Assembly (NCBI GenBank): GCA_018136815.1
Contig: CM030932.1
Span: forward strand, 8,819,628-8,883,627
Length of the DNA stretch: 64,000 bases
Source: Isochrysis galbana
Lineage: Eukaryota; Haptophyta; Isochrysidales; Isochrysidaceae
Reading direction: 5' to 3'
The position numbers and the translations under genes were made by a program. The notes beneath the pieces are model-generated. The model was not told the DNA's origin. It saw nothing but the letters and a program-made list of their open reading frames with translations, and made no database searches. This document shows, in pieces, positions 1 through 9,799 of this stretch. Positions within the stretch are counted from its first letter, which is position 1. Every line of letters begins with the position of its first letter.

Positions 1-423
1 TGGAAGATCGTCAGGCCGGAGTACTCCACGTGACCCTCTTCGACTCCGCGAATGTGAATCGCTCATCGCCGCCAGCTTCCAACAAAGCCGTGCGCACGCA
101 ATGCGCGGACCCCTATCACACACAGGCCTTCTATTGCACTTGTTTTCATATGGGTGCCCCACCAACCGCACGACCCGCTGCCTCATCAGGGTTGCGTCAA
201 TGAGCAGCTCGTACGCTCGGGCCTTGCACGTGTCTCCAAACAGGGGATCCCTCGTCGTGCCGAGCCGCTTGTGGCCTCGCTTCGCTCCATCGAGGAGGGC
301 GCGAAGAAGGCACATCTCGGTGTGTGGCGCTACGGCGACATCGAGGAAGATGATGCACATGAATTTGGCTTCCGTCCTGTAGCGCCAGCAGCGCCCAAGG
401 CCGGGAACCCGTGGAAAAAGTGA
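1..423 (+). CDS. SND1: Tudor-SN / SND1 C-terminus (partial, 3' end of gene)
   Basis: Last part of a staphylococcal-nuclease/Tudor protein, a conserved RNA-binding nuclease linked to RISC, splicing and stress granules. Two exons are visible: 1-53 and 190-423. Exon one reads ...HVTLFDSAN in the frame of base 3. A 136-bp intron follows (GTGAAT...CATCAG), and exon two continues in phase with GCVNEQLVRSGLARVSK. The C-terminal motif LGVWRYGDIEEDDAHEFGF is the diagnostic end of SND1 family proteins (animal members end in a closely similar WRYGD..DDADEFG motif). A 16-residue basic extension precedes the TGA at 421-423. Upstream exons lie outside the window. Family assignment is by motif recognition and the phase match; the intron boundaries are inferred. 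Confidence 0.85.
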
Positions 424-1439
424 AGTCTACAAGCGGATATCCTAGGGACTGCTGCTGGCTGAACAATAAACGAATATTAGCCTGCAAGAGGCGAGCAGGA
501 TCTGGCCGCCTTGGGAATGCAAACGACAAGGGCACGGACATGGGGTGAGAGGACGGAAAAGTCAAGGTGGGTGGCGCGATGCAGATTGCGTGTAAAGGTA
601 TTACTCTGCGTCCACTGCGGCCTAGACCCTTCCCTTTCTCCTAGTTGGGCCGTTGGATCAGGCAGATGCAGAGGCAGTCAAAAAGATAGCTTCCCCTTGA
701 CAGCACGTTGCTGTTCACCCTTTGAGTCGAAGTCGAGAAGACATTTGATGGGCGGGAGCAAGGGTAAGGGTGTAAGGGTGCTCGATTAGCCACGATGCTG
801 TATGCCGATGATAGTGCATTCCTCCTGCTATTGCCGCCAATCGGAGGAGGAAACCAGTGCTACTTACTACTAGTAGTAGTCGAGCATTGCGGAGCGTGCT
901 AGCCACAACTTTCAACGCGGTGAATCTACAAAAACCTTGTACTTGTACCAACACCATGCCGACTTTTTGTTTGCGTGCTGAACTTCGGGTAGTTGTCGTG
1001 GCGAGGTTGGCCCGACAGCGGCAGCCATTGATACGTGAGTTTCGAGAGAGGTCCAATACGACTATTGAGATAAGCATATAGGGCGGTCGTCGGTCGAAGC
1101 TCAAACATCAAACACTATTTTTAAGTTTTACTTTTAAGTTTAAGGGTGTAAAAATGAAAAAGTCGTCAAGATTCAAGATTGAGGATATGCACCTATCGCG
1201 GTGGTGCCCATGAGGCAACCACCGCGGCTTGGGCGAGGCAGAGCGCCATCGCCGATCGCATCGCCAATCGTATATCGCCGGATAAGATTCTTACTACATT
1301 CACGCGCACGCACATTCACACAAACGCACGCGAAACTAATAGTAACAAAGTAAGAGCGCGCGGGGAAATTTCTGTGCTGCAAGAATGCCCCGCGCGGACT
1401 CGAAACGGCCGCGAGGGAGAAGTGAGAAGCAGAGACCTC
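424..1439. other. intergenic, no gene recognised
   Basis: About 1 kb after the SND1 stop. Short open frames on both strands have no recognisable domain and overlap each other. There is a mildly A/T-rich stretch around 1100-1160. Nothing else can be supported. Confidence 0.5.
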
Positions 1440-1680
1440 AGTATAAACATACAGATACGTAGTATCTCCGGGATTCTCTCCTGATGTCGTGGTCCGATGT
1501 TGAAGTTGCGGTTTCGTGCTCCGAATGCACTGGCACTGGCTGGTACCAGTTCTTGGTTCGGAATAGTTCGGTGACGTTGGCCTTCCATTTCCGGGTCCGG
1601 GTCTTGAGTTGTTCGAAGAATTCTTTGGAGTGTAGGTCTTCCCGTCGGAGCTGGCGGTGGAGCGGGAGTCCCTTTTAATT
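1440..1680 (-). mobile_element. LINE fragment (pre-RT linker region), degraded
   Basis: On the minus strand one frame reads HRQLRREDLHSKEFFEQLK followed by a basic, helical stretch. It is bounded by stops. This resembles the linker between endonuclease and reverse transcriptase in LINE ORF2, and it parallels a RRQEDLHS segment in the LINE remnant near 45260. No catalytic motif is present. It is a short remnant and the identity is inferred. Confidence 0.35.
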
Positions 1681-1748
1681 AAGCGCTTGCACCGGGACTC
1701 TGCTGCGAGCTTCCGCTATCTCTTTACTCTTTATGGATTTGGGCTATA

Positions 1749-1870
1749 ATAATAATAATAAAACAACTGAGCGTTAGTACCACTACTCCCACTAGCCCGG
1801 TACTATCACGACACCCCTCAGCGCACCTGCCCGTACGCCTTGACGTGCGTTGTCACTAGACACAACGGCT
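1749..1870 (-). mobile_element. 3' end fragment of the stem-loop retroposon family
   Basis: Bases about 1775-1855 closely match 41299-41392, which is the 3' end of the complete retroposon at 41292-42230. A run of TAATAATAATAA (plus-strand view) sits just outside it. Read on the minus strand this is a (TTA)n tail after the conserved 3' sequence. The copy lacks its 5' part, as expected for a 5'-truncated retroposon. Confidence 0.6.
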
Positions 1871-2002
1871 AAAAAGTTCCGTCCTACATTAGGACCGCGT
1901 CCTACGATTTCGGTGTATTTGTAGGACCCTGAGCTTGAAAGCCACACAACTTTCGAGAGTGAAGGATTGGGTGGGACTTCCCACCAACTGAAAAAAAAAA
2001 CT

Positions 2003-5000
2003 TCTTAATATTCTCGCCGCGCGCGCGACCCTGCACGGTATCTTCGCAGCCTCGCCCGTTTCCCTTCACTCCCCCTACACCTGCCTTGCGGCTCGTCCCC
2101 TCGTGCTCTACCTAGGGGCTGGGTGTCGTGGGTCTCCAGTGGCAGACGGTGTGTGCCGATTCGCGATGGCCTGTTTCGCGCCTTCCTCCTATGCCATCGG
2201 GCTACCGGCTATTGTGTGTTTGCTCCTTGTGCTGGGTGTCAGGCAGCTGTGGTCAGTGTGTCTAGGGCCTACTTTAGGATGGTGGGCGGCTCGCGGCGCG
2301 GGGTCGCTTGGTTAGGCTAGTCGCTCTGCTATGTTGAGGGCTTCCGCTACCAGAGATAGATTCGTGCTCATGACTAGGGCGCCTTTGTTGTTAGTTAAGA
2401 AGACAGGGGCGCTGAGGTCGTGTGGAGATTTGATTTTCGGCTTCCTTCCCAGGGAGGCCTTGCGCGTGCGTGCGGTTAAGAAGTTGTCCGGAGGTTCCCG
2501 ACCTCTGACGAGGGCCGTGAACCTGCTTAGGACTCTTTCGATAACCGGTACGTGGTGGAAGGTGTGATTTTCGAATTCCACTTTGTAGAAGTCGCTTATG
2601 ATGTATCTCCATGCTATTAGGTAGAGGGCTTTAAGGCTATCCGGCGACGGGGAATTCGGGTATGCGAATAGTCTGTCTTTGATTTTTTGAGTCGTCGATC
2701 TGTCTTTCGCCGGGGTGTACCCCGCTACGGCTTCTATGGTTTGAAATATCGGAAGCGTGGACGGGCATCTAGCTAGGTGCGTCGAGTTTTCTCTGTGTTT
2801 CCCGCAGAGTCTACATCTTGTGGTGGTCGCCGCTGCGAACCGGTTTCGCGTACCCAGCCTCCTATGGGTAACGTGCTTGAAGTGCAGGTGTTTGTCTGTG
2901 TGTTTTAGTAGGGGGTGGGTATAGAGTTTCGCCACGTGCTTCCATTCATCGTGCGTTAGGTCTAGCTTGCGGGCCCACGCCTCTCGCGCTGGCTGAGGTT
3001 TGTTGCGGGGGCCGTCCCCTTTGAGCTCTCGCGTTATATCCGACACGGTGATTTGGTCTAGTTGTGTCTTTTCGTTAAGCGTGTACTCGTCCGCAAGAGG
3101 GAATTCGAGGTGTTTCGGGCCTTTTAGTCCATTTTCCCATTTAGCTGGGGCGTAGTAGTGATCCTCCTCGCCCGGTTTTGCTACCACGGTGGTGTCTGTG
3201 GTCTCGCCTAGATAGTTGGTGTTTGTATAGATCCATATGTTATTCATTCTAGTTATGTACGTGTCGCTCTCGGAGACTTTGGTTTCTCTAGACACTTCTA
3301 GCGGCAATGCTGACGCGCTCGGCGATCCCGTGCTCGACTCGGCGGGGGCCGGGTCATGGGGCGGGGTCTCTTTTGCTTTTTCTAGGAGGTGCGAGACGTG
3401 TTGCACCACCCGCTCCCACGAGTCTAGGAATTCCGTTTTGTTTATTCTGCTCCCCTTGTGATCGAATATTTCGGGGAGGTGTTCCAGGTATTGAGCGCAA
3501 TCCTCTCGCGTGTAAGGTTCCGTGAGGTCCTCGTTTTTATAGATGTTATGTGCAACGTGCGTCTGAAGGGATTCCCATAGGCTGATCCACGCCCCGCGTT
3601 TGAGCGGTGGTGGGTCGTGAGGATTGTGCCATATTGGCTGTGACAGTGCTCCTTCCCTTGTGAGTCTCGTGCGGCGTATGTTTAGGGTCCTGAAGTACAC
3701 CAAGGCGTCCTTCCAGAATGCTGGCAGTGCCGGGTTTCCCCTGATACTGCGGGTGAGCGTCTTCGTAGGAATCGAGGATAGGACTGCCCCGCGGCCGAGT
3801 CCAGTCCGGCAGAACCACGCGTCGAGCGCATGCTTCCAAATAGCTTTTCTTGCGTTGAGGTAGTTTAGTATCCATTTTGTTTGTAGAGCTCTCACGTGCG
3901 TTGTCCAGTGGAGGAGGCCGATCCCCATTGTTCGTGATGCGCACTCCGCGTCGTGTACGGGGTATTGTGGGTGCCTCACCCACTTCGTGATTTTGCCTGT
4001 GTAAGGGCTCTCCCATAGAATTTTGTCCGCCGCTTTTTGGATTCTCCCGTGGAACCAAGTAGGGGCTGCCAACGTTTGCATCCAGTAGCGTGATGTGCCG
4101 TATATTATAAAGTTCGCTATGTTGGTCCTACCGAATATGGTCATGTGTCGCGTAATCGGCGCCAATCTGGCTGCTTTGTTGTCTACTTTGTCTGCGAGTT
4201 TCTTCCAGAAGGGCTTGAGGGCTTCCGGGGCTCCTAGCGGGACGCCTAGTATGGTGAGGTATTGATCGTTCTCTATCCAGTTGTATTTACGCATGTCCCA
4301 CGGCGGCTTGCGTAGCCTTTGCGAGCCCATTCGGATTCCTTGAAATTTGGCTTCGTTTGTTTTGCCCCCCGTGGCCCGTTCGTGCGTCCGCACCCACATT
4401 AGGGCCCGCTTCAGGCTTGTGTAGTCGCTCGTGATGAGCGCCGTGTCGTCGGCGAACTGGCTAATCTTCAGTTCGTACCCGTTGAGGTTAACCCCTTGTA
4501 TGTCGGGGTCGCTGTTTATGGCGCGGGTGAGAGCTTCCGTCGTAAGGAGGAAGGTGAGCGGCGAGAGGGGGCATCCTTGGGGCATCCCACTCCCTATCGT
4601 GAAGGGGTAGCTTCGGCCCCCGTTGATCTTAATCGTGCGGACGGGTCTTGCCGCCTCGCTTGTAAGTGCTTGTGTCAGGTGCTGGAAGTCGGGCCCGAAA
4701 TTGAGGAGGCGGAGGGCCAGGTGGTAGAACTCCCAGCTGACTCTGTCAAAAGCTTTTTCCCAGTCGAGTGCTAGGAGGAGGCCTGGCTCGCCTGTTTCGT
4801 CGAGGTATGCCCTTGTCAGTTGCAGAAGGTGGGTGGCTTCGCTGATCAATCTTCTAGGCACGAAGCCTAGTTGATTGTCGGATATAATGTTCCCAATTAC
4901 TTTGCTTAGCCTATTGGTTAGTATTTTGGCTAGTATCTTGTAGTCGCTCTGTAGTAGTGTTATGGGCCTATAGTTTCTAGGGTCGCGTGCGTCTCCTTTT

Positions 5001-5075
5001 TTGTAAAGTAGGATGATATCTCCCTCCCTCATAGTGTATGGGATTAGGCGCAAAAGCAGCCAAAACTCTCATCGG
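2003..5075 (-). mobile_element. LINE (non-LTR retrotransposon), 5'-truncated
   Basis: The element runs leftwards. It holds a long reverse transcriptase ORF but no apurinic endonuclease upstream, so the 5' end is truncated near 5050-5075, as is usual for LINE insertions. Past the stop at 2312 there is about 300 bp of 3' UTR. Its distal end (GCGAGAATATTAAGAAG on the minus strand, near 2010) recurs at 6560-6640 and 44820-44945, which suggests it is the true 3' end of the family. A ten-base A run on the plus strand (poly-T in element sense) follows. No clear target duplication was found. Confidence 0.8.
2312..5053 (-). CDS. LINE reverse transcriptase ORF2 (N-terminally truncated)
   Basis: 913 codons without a stop. 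The reverse transcriptase order is complete. The YKKGD box (fingers) lies near residue 17, NYRPITLLQSDYKILAKIL follows, then the first catalytic Asp in LALDWEKAFDRV (about residue 97), the GMPQGCPLSPLTF palm motif (about 157) and the second catalytic motif QFADDTALI with ADD at about 201-203. A zf-RVT-like Cys/His cluster (CRLCGKHRENSTHLARC) lies near residue 735. RT and zf-RVT together are typical of plant- and alga-type LINEs. It would copy element RNA at a nicked target by target-primed reverse transcription, but the endonuclease half is missing. The open frame and intact catalytic motifs suggest a fairly recent insertion. The start codon given is simply the first possible one; the real protein began further upstream. 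Confidence 0.88.
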   Translation of the reverse strand: MRLIPYTMREGDIILLYKKGDARDPRNYRPITLLQSDYKILAKILTNRLSKVIGNIISDNQLGFVPRRLISEATHLLQLTRAYLDETGEPGLLLALDWEKAFDRVSWEFYHLALRLLNFGPDFQHLTQALTSEAARPVRTIKINGGRSYPFTIGSGMPQGCPLSPLTFLLTTEALTRAINSDPDIQGVNLNGYELKISQFADDTALITSDYTSLKRALMWVRTHERATGGKTNEAKFQGIRMGSQRLRKPPWDMRKYNWIENDQYLTILGVPLGAPEALKPFWKKLADKVDNKAARLAPITRHMTIFGRTNIANFIIYGTSRYWMQTLAAPTWFHGRIQKAADKILWESPYTGKITKWVRHPQYPVHDAECASRTMGIGLLHWTTHVRALQTKWILNYLNARKAIWKHALDAWFCRTGLGRGAVLSSIPTKTLTRSIRGNPALPAFWKDALVYFRTLNIRRTRLTREGALSQPIWHNPHDPPPLKRGAWISLWESLQTHVAHNIYKNEDLTEPYTREDCAQYLEHLPEIFDHKGSRINKTEFLDSWERVVQHVSHLLEKAKETPPHDPAPAESSTGSPSASALPLEVSRETKVSESDTYITRMNNIWIYTNTNYLGETTDTTVVAKPGEEDHYYAPAKWENGLKGPKHLEFPLADEYTLNEKTQLDQITVSDITRELKGDGPRNKPQPAREAWARKLDLTHDEWKHVAKLYTHPLLKHTDKHLHFKHVTHRRLGTRNRFAAATTTRCRLCGKHRENSTHLARCPSTLPIFQTIEAVAGYTPAKDRSTTQKIKDRLFAYPNSPSPDSLKALYLIAWRYIISDFYKVEFENHTFHHVPVIERVLSRFTALVRGREPPDNFLTARTRKASLGRKPKIKSPHDLSAPVFLTNNKGALVMSTNLSLVAEALNIAERLA

Positions 5076-5715
5076 GCTTCAAAACCAAGCTTGGTCTCCA
5101 CTGAAGGTCGAAAAGAACCCATGCCAAAGAGCATTTCATCTCGTGGGAGAAAGTTCTAGGGAGCTCATCATGAGCCTCAAATCGTGTCCTCAGGTGTTTG
5201 CGGCAATTCGTAGGACAACGCCGTTTTTTGCCGGGAAGGCTTCCGCGAGTGGCAAATAACTCATTATGCTTTGAGAATGGTGTCTTGAGCCTCTAGGAGG
5301 ACTCAATGAGGGCAATGAGATGAACACAGAAACCAAATCCTAGCTCCCCATTGCTAGATTGAACCGTGTCTTCATAGTTCACAACGTCGTCCGCGAGCAA
5401 GGATCGGAGAAGCGCCGGCGCTCCGCACGCTCCTAGTGCCCCAGCGCGTTCGCTTTCGTGGTGGTGTGCGGCGGCTCCGGCGCAGCGGGAACGTAGAACG
5501 TAGCTAGCTAGCATGGCGGCGGTAGTAAGTCGGTTGTAGGAGGTTGTGTCGGCCTGGGCTTGCTGTAGTTGATTGAAGTCTTGCAGCTTGTGCTTTCTAG
5601 TACCCAGATTAGCGAATGGACGGTGTTTCCCACTTCTTGACATTGTCGATGCCATTGTGCACTTTGCGCCCGTTCCGAGATCATAAAATGTGGATTATGA
5701 TCTCCGGCTGAGGCT
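5076..5715. other. intergenic, one unrecognised ORF
   Basis: A 120-codon minus-strand frame at 5293-5655 has a basic N-terminus followed by an Ala/His-rich middle. It resembles no family I recognise, and no intron boundaries or paralogue support it. A plus-strand frame at 5038-5259 runs out of the LINE end and is probably spurious. Confidence 0.3.
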
Positions 5716-6134
5716 CGTTTGTAGTAAAAATATGTCGAAATATGTAGGAAATCCGCCCAAATATGTAGAAAATATGTAGTGAAACAATTAAACAATGAGC
5801 GGTCCCGCTCTCGCTCTCGCTCTCCCTCTCCCTCTCCCTCTCCCTCGCCGCTCGCTCTCTCTCGCTCTTGCTCTCGCTCTCTCGCTCTCCCTCTCCCTCT
5901 CCCTCTCTCTCGCTCCCCCTCCCGCCCCGCGCGCTCTCGCGAACTCCCACTTGCGACCCCCCCCCCGGCGTAACGTCCATAGTTAGCAGTATGTAAACCC
6001 CCTCCGTACGCCATGTACGCGCCCAAATATGCAGTAAATATGTGAACCATGCACAAATATGTGATCGATATGTAATCCGGAAATTTTGACCCAAATATGT
6101 AGTTCAATATGTCATATATTTCTACCTAGGCCTA
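5716..6134. mobile_element. decayed hAT-type MITE, relative of the 49.7-kb copy
   Basis: Both ends match the termini of the clean MITE at 49652-50587. The right end, read inward, begins TAGGCCTAGGTAGAAATAT and stays alignable for about 47 bases, including CTACATATTTGGG. The left end carries GTAGTAAAAATATGTC followed by several AAATATGTAG units. The outer left TIR has diverged and no target duplication remains. The middle (5805-5940) is a degenerate CTCTCC/CTCTCG microsatellite, so frames through it are artefacts. Confidence 0.6.
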
Positions 6135-6145
6135 GGGAGGGGGAA

Positions 6146-6361
6146 CCGATGCACATCGCGTCCTGCGCATGCACGGCGTGCACATGGGTGATTGCAACTC
6201 ATCACACCTGTCCCGTGAGAGATCTCTCTTATATTGCATGTTTATGTAATTGTAGGAACCGTAGATGTTAAATATGTGAATATTGTTGTATAAATAACTA
6301 TGGACATTTGATGGCTCCATTCGATTGATGTCCCATAATTGTAATTGACGGAACGACACCT
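6146..6361 (-). repeat. dispersed repeat containing GCACGCCGTGC, inverted copy
   Basis: Read on the minus strand this stretch aligns with 36047-36395. Shared landmarks in order are AGGTGTCGTTCCGTCAAT, GGGACATCA.TCGAAT, ATCAAATGTCCA.AGTT, then TGTGATGA.TTGCAATCAC and GTGCACGCCGTGC..G.GCA, ending in GCGATGTGCA.CGG. Two copies in opposite orientation about 30 kb apart mark a dispersed element. It shows no coding capacity. Confidence 0.6.
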
Positions 6362-6559
6362 TCGTCCCGTGACGACGACACCGTCTGCAACAATTCGACC
6401 CATAGAAACGTTTGCATCTAGGGACACATTTTTGGGGGTAGTGATACGGCCAAGGAGGCAAAGTTGAGGGGTAGAATTCTATAAGGTGTAAAAAAATCGT
6501 GCGGGGTGGGTAAACAAGAGCGGGAACCTCAAGTTGCACCCTCTTGGGATGGGAGTGAA

Positions 6560-6645
6560 AGGAGAAAGGGCGTGGCTGCTACTTAGAGGATCAAGGCCAC
6601 GCGCGAGGCGAGGATTTTAAGAGGTTTTCTTATCTATCGCATTTG
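6560..6645 (+). mobile_element. LINE 3'-end fragment
   Basis: AAAGGGCGTGGCT, then CACGCGCGAGGCGAGGATTTTAAGAGG, parallels 44871-44945 and the 3' end of the main LINE (minus strand near 2010). It is probably a severely 5'-truncated copy of the same LINE family. Confidence 0.4.
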
Positions 6646-7526
6646 ACTTTTGAGTACCCTTAGCTGCCATTCTTATCCTCTTTTACGTCTTCACAGCCGC
6701 ATCGTTTACGGTCGACGAAGGCCATGCGGTTTTAGTCAACGACGTTCTGTGCATGCACACGCATCTGTGCATGCACACGCATAATATCCTGGCAATACCA
6801 TGTGAGATTGAGTACTCCGGCATTTAAGCGCACTCAAGCACGCGTGGATGGCATCAAAGGAGCAGCAGCAACGGCTGTCCATGAATGAAGAATACATGAA
6901 GTGAGGAGTTTCCGAGGAGGATGAGAGAGCCCCACGTCTGTGGGTGGAGCTATCGCCAATAGGTAAACTTGTCGAGGGGAGAGCCTCATGAGCGTGTACG
7001 GTCCCACCCAAGCGGCTTTGAACATCGCTCTCCACCGTTGTCCCTTTGCACACGGTCTGGGCTCCGATTCGCGAGCGTCCCAATGTCCACGTTTCCGATG
7101 AGGCACTCCAGTGCACTAGGGAGGCATGTAGTTGGTGCTGTCGTGCATGTCCAGATCCCAGCATGGCGGGCGATTTGCATCATCGAGAATACTGTCCATT
7201 GGAGCAAGTCAGACGAAACGAAGGAGCCGCCGGTGGGCAGGTTCAGGAAACGTATCGGCATCATCGCCGCCGGTGTCGGTTTTTCGACGGTGAGGACGAA
7301 GCTTGATCGGATAAGCAAGAGACGCAGCCGCTTTGCGTCTAGAAATGCGTTGTCGTCAAAAGGTCGGAGCCCTTGGACGGAGTGGAGGCACTGATCCAAA
7401 ACACTGGAGGATTGGCATTTTACGTGATGTGGTGGCGATGCGGGGACCTTATGTCAAAAGGAGGAGCGCTTCCTACAAGGCCGCCTGGGCCGGGTAGGAT
7501 GCATTGAAAGCTTGCCAGCTTGAGCG
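6646..7526. other. intergenic or unrecognised exons
   Basis: Two overlapping antiparallel frames of about 140 codons (6969-7394 plus, 6986-7399 minus) span the middle. Neither shows a domain I recognise and neither is clearly preferred. A 13-base direct repeat, GCATGCACACGCA, occurs near 6751 and 6769. Confidence 0.25.
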
Positions 7527-8404
7527 CTAGTGCATGCCGCCACCGTGAAAGGCGGCCATGTTCATCTCAGCGACGCCCATCATCGCGCTGGTATCAAAGC
7601 CAGATGTGCCAGCCATGTCCCCAATACCCCCATGACCGAGGGAGCCGAAGTTGCCCATTTGGCCCATGCTCGGGAGCCAGGCACCATTGCGGCCATAAGT
7701 CTGAGGCGGGGCCGCTTCGGGTGTGAAGCCAAGCATCAAGTCCAGAACAGCCATGTCATCATCCATAAGTGGAGGCGTGGCAGGTGCTGCGCCTGGTGCA
7801 CCGTTGTAGTAGCTGGGAAGCATCGGATTGATCCTCTGCTGCTGGGCTGTCGCCAAGCTCATCATTCCTGAGCCATTACCCATGTTGTCAGCACAAGCAA
7901 AGCTGCATGCACTCAAAATCCCGCTTCTAGGGTCGACGTTCCTACCTCTTTCAGACCAATGCAGCTGCATTTGCAGGTCTCTGTCTGCTAGCGCCTCGTC
8001 TGCGCGTGAGGCCTGCTGGTGACGAGTAGCAGCCAAGTGATTGCGGGCAGAACAGCTCAGGCCAAGTGCGGACGGGTCGCACGCTTGTGAGAGCGAATTG
8101 AGCGTGCTCTCTCTGCAAGCACAAGCCACGCCGTTGTTCGCACCACTTTGCACAGGAGCTTCTGAACTACTGAGGCCACCTGGTGCGCCAAGGCCACACA
8201 TCCGAGCAAGGTCGTTCGCGCCATCTTGCCCTGCGAGGCTGCCCATGTCGGCCGCGCCATCAATGCAATTGTAGCCGCCGTTGCCACCTGCACTTCCGCC
8301 ATTGAAGGCCCCCCCGGCACTCCCGCCATTGCCGAGGTAGCAGCTACCATCATCTGTGCCGCCAAAATGTCCAATTCCATCAGTCTCATTCAAGGAAGCC
8401 TGGG
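7527..8404 (-). CDS. Gly/Met-rich low-complexity C-terminal exon
   Basis: The minus-strand frame is open from upstream of 8404 to a stop at 7527. A plausible acceptor (CTGGACCCCAG) lies just before 8404. The product has two GGSAGG repeats, several Cys, a basic QQASRADEALADRDLQMQL stretch, and a Gly/Met/Pro-rich acidic end with a PPLMDDDMAVLDLM segment reminiscent of activation domains. No known domain is seen. It lies directly downstream, same strand, of the coiled-coil exons at 8953-9775 and may be the C-terminus of that gene. The intervening exon structure could not be reconciled in phase. The function is unknown. Confidence 0.4.
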
Positions 8405-8952
8405 GTCCAGGGGAGCATTGATCGGTAAACGTCACACGCTCAAGTGAGGGCTGAAGAGTGCGCCGCTCTCCGATGCGTGATGTCGCCCTCGACACAGCTG
8501 ACCAGCAACAACAATGGCTGCGGTACGACGATACCGATTGCGGCGCGTTGAGGCATTGCCACATCCATGAGGTAGAGCGCAACTGCTGCAGCGCCTCCAT
8601 GCACCTGAGCGCACAAGGGACGTGCGGAGTCGGTAGTCGAGGGGCAAGCAGCCGCTGCGGGAGACCTCACGCAGGGCGGATGCCAGCACTTAGGCATGGG
8701 TGGCTGCCTCGCTGCCCAGCCAAGCACCCAAGGATCCATCACAGCAAGGGTACAATGCAGGCATATTTTCGCATGCGTGAACAGGGAGGAGCGCACTCCG
8801 GCGGGATGGGTGACTGCGTGGCCAGGCACTGCTCAGAAAGGGCATTGAGCCAGTTCTCGGCCTCCAACGCACGTTCACCAAGCTGACGATAGACGGCCTG
8901 TCATAGAAGGGACGCAGGTCGCATCGGCCAGTTGGCATGCCACCTAGATTAC

Positions 8953-9775
8953 CTCGAAGCTCAAGAAGAAGGGCCGCAAGGGATTGCAGATGCATCCGTG
9001 AAATTGGGCCCTACCACGCCCAATAATCGTCGTTGTGACAGCCCAACGCTCTGCCTGAAGGCATGCGAGGGCATGCGAGGGCAACGTCTTTGTGAGGGGC
9101 TACCCCGTTGGCCAGTCTTACCTGAAGTTCGAGCGACGTGGGCGACTTAATGAAGCGCTCCTGCAGCGCCCTTTGGAAGCCCAGCTGCTGCTCGCGGTGA
9201 TGCCGCTTCGCTTCCTCGAGGTATGTCATATGCTGGTGAAATAACTCGAGCCGTTCAGCCTCCTGCTGTCGCACCGATACATGCAGCCTCTGCTGCGCGG
9301 TAGCGAGCATCGCCTTGCGATTCGCCAGATGCGCTTCTGTGGCCGCCGACTCCTTTGCAAGCTCTTGCAAGTGCTTGGTGAGGCCAGCTCCCGAGAGCAG
9401 AGGGCGCTGCGCCACGCCAGCCTGTCCTTCGGGCGATTGTGCCGCATGGTTCACCTGCGTGCGAGAGGCGCCGAGGGTATCTGCCGCGGGGCTCGACGAG
9501 GTGTATCGGTGGCTCTTGTAGGATGGCGGCTGTGGTGAGCGGGCTCGTTCCCCGGGGGGGGGGCTAGCGGAGCGGACCTCCTGGAGCAGCAGCTTCATCC
9601 TCTTCGTGACGACGGTCGGGTCGTGCGCCGCAGCGAGGATGGAGTCTGGCACTGTCCACTCCGTCTCAGAGAGAGGGGTGAGCGAGGTGACGGTGACGAG
9701 TGGGGAGGAGGAGGAGGAGGAGGAGATGGGGATGGCGACGGCGCACGCGGCGGTCGCCGGCTTAGGGCTCGGCAT
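8953..9775 (-). CDS. coiled-coil protein, exons 1-2
   Basis: Exon 1 is 9122-9775 (ATG at 9775, 218 codons) and ends at a strong donor, CTTCAG|GTAAGA. Exon 2 is 8953-9010, entered in phase 0 after GTGGTAG, and encodes a Leu-rich helix (LQSLAALLLELR) before CGAG|GTAATC. The N-terminus is Ser/Pro-rich. Residues about 135-215 (HLQELAKESAATEAHLANRK and onward) form a heptad-like coiled coil rich in Ala, Gln, Glu and Arg. A further helix-coding segment (RQLGERALEAENWLNALSEQ, starting at 8897 after TATGACAG) looks like exon 3, but it is out of phase by one base with exon 2, so either a boundary or a base is wrong. G/A-rich tracts lie just upstream of the start. The function is unknown. Confidence 0.5.
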
Positions 9776-9799
9776 CCGTGCACTCGCCGTCGCGGCGTG

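Noticed and set aside
5508-6107. 199-codon minus ORF with Arg/Glu repeats
   Set aside because: Runs through the CT microsatellite inside the decayed hAT element.
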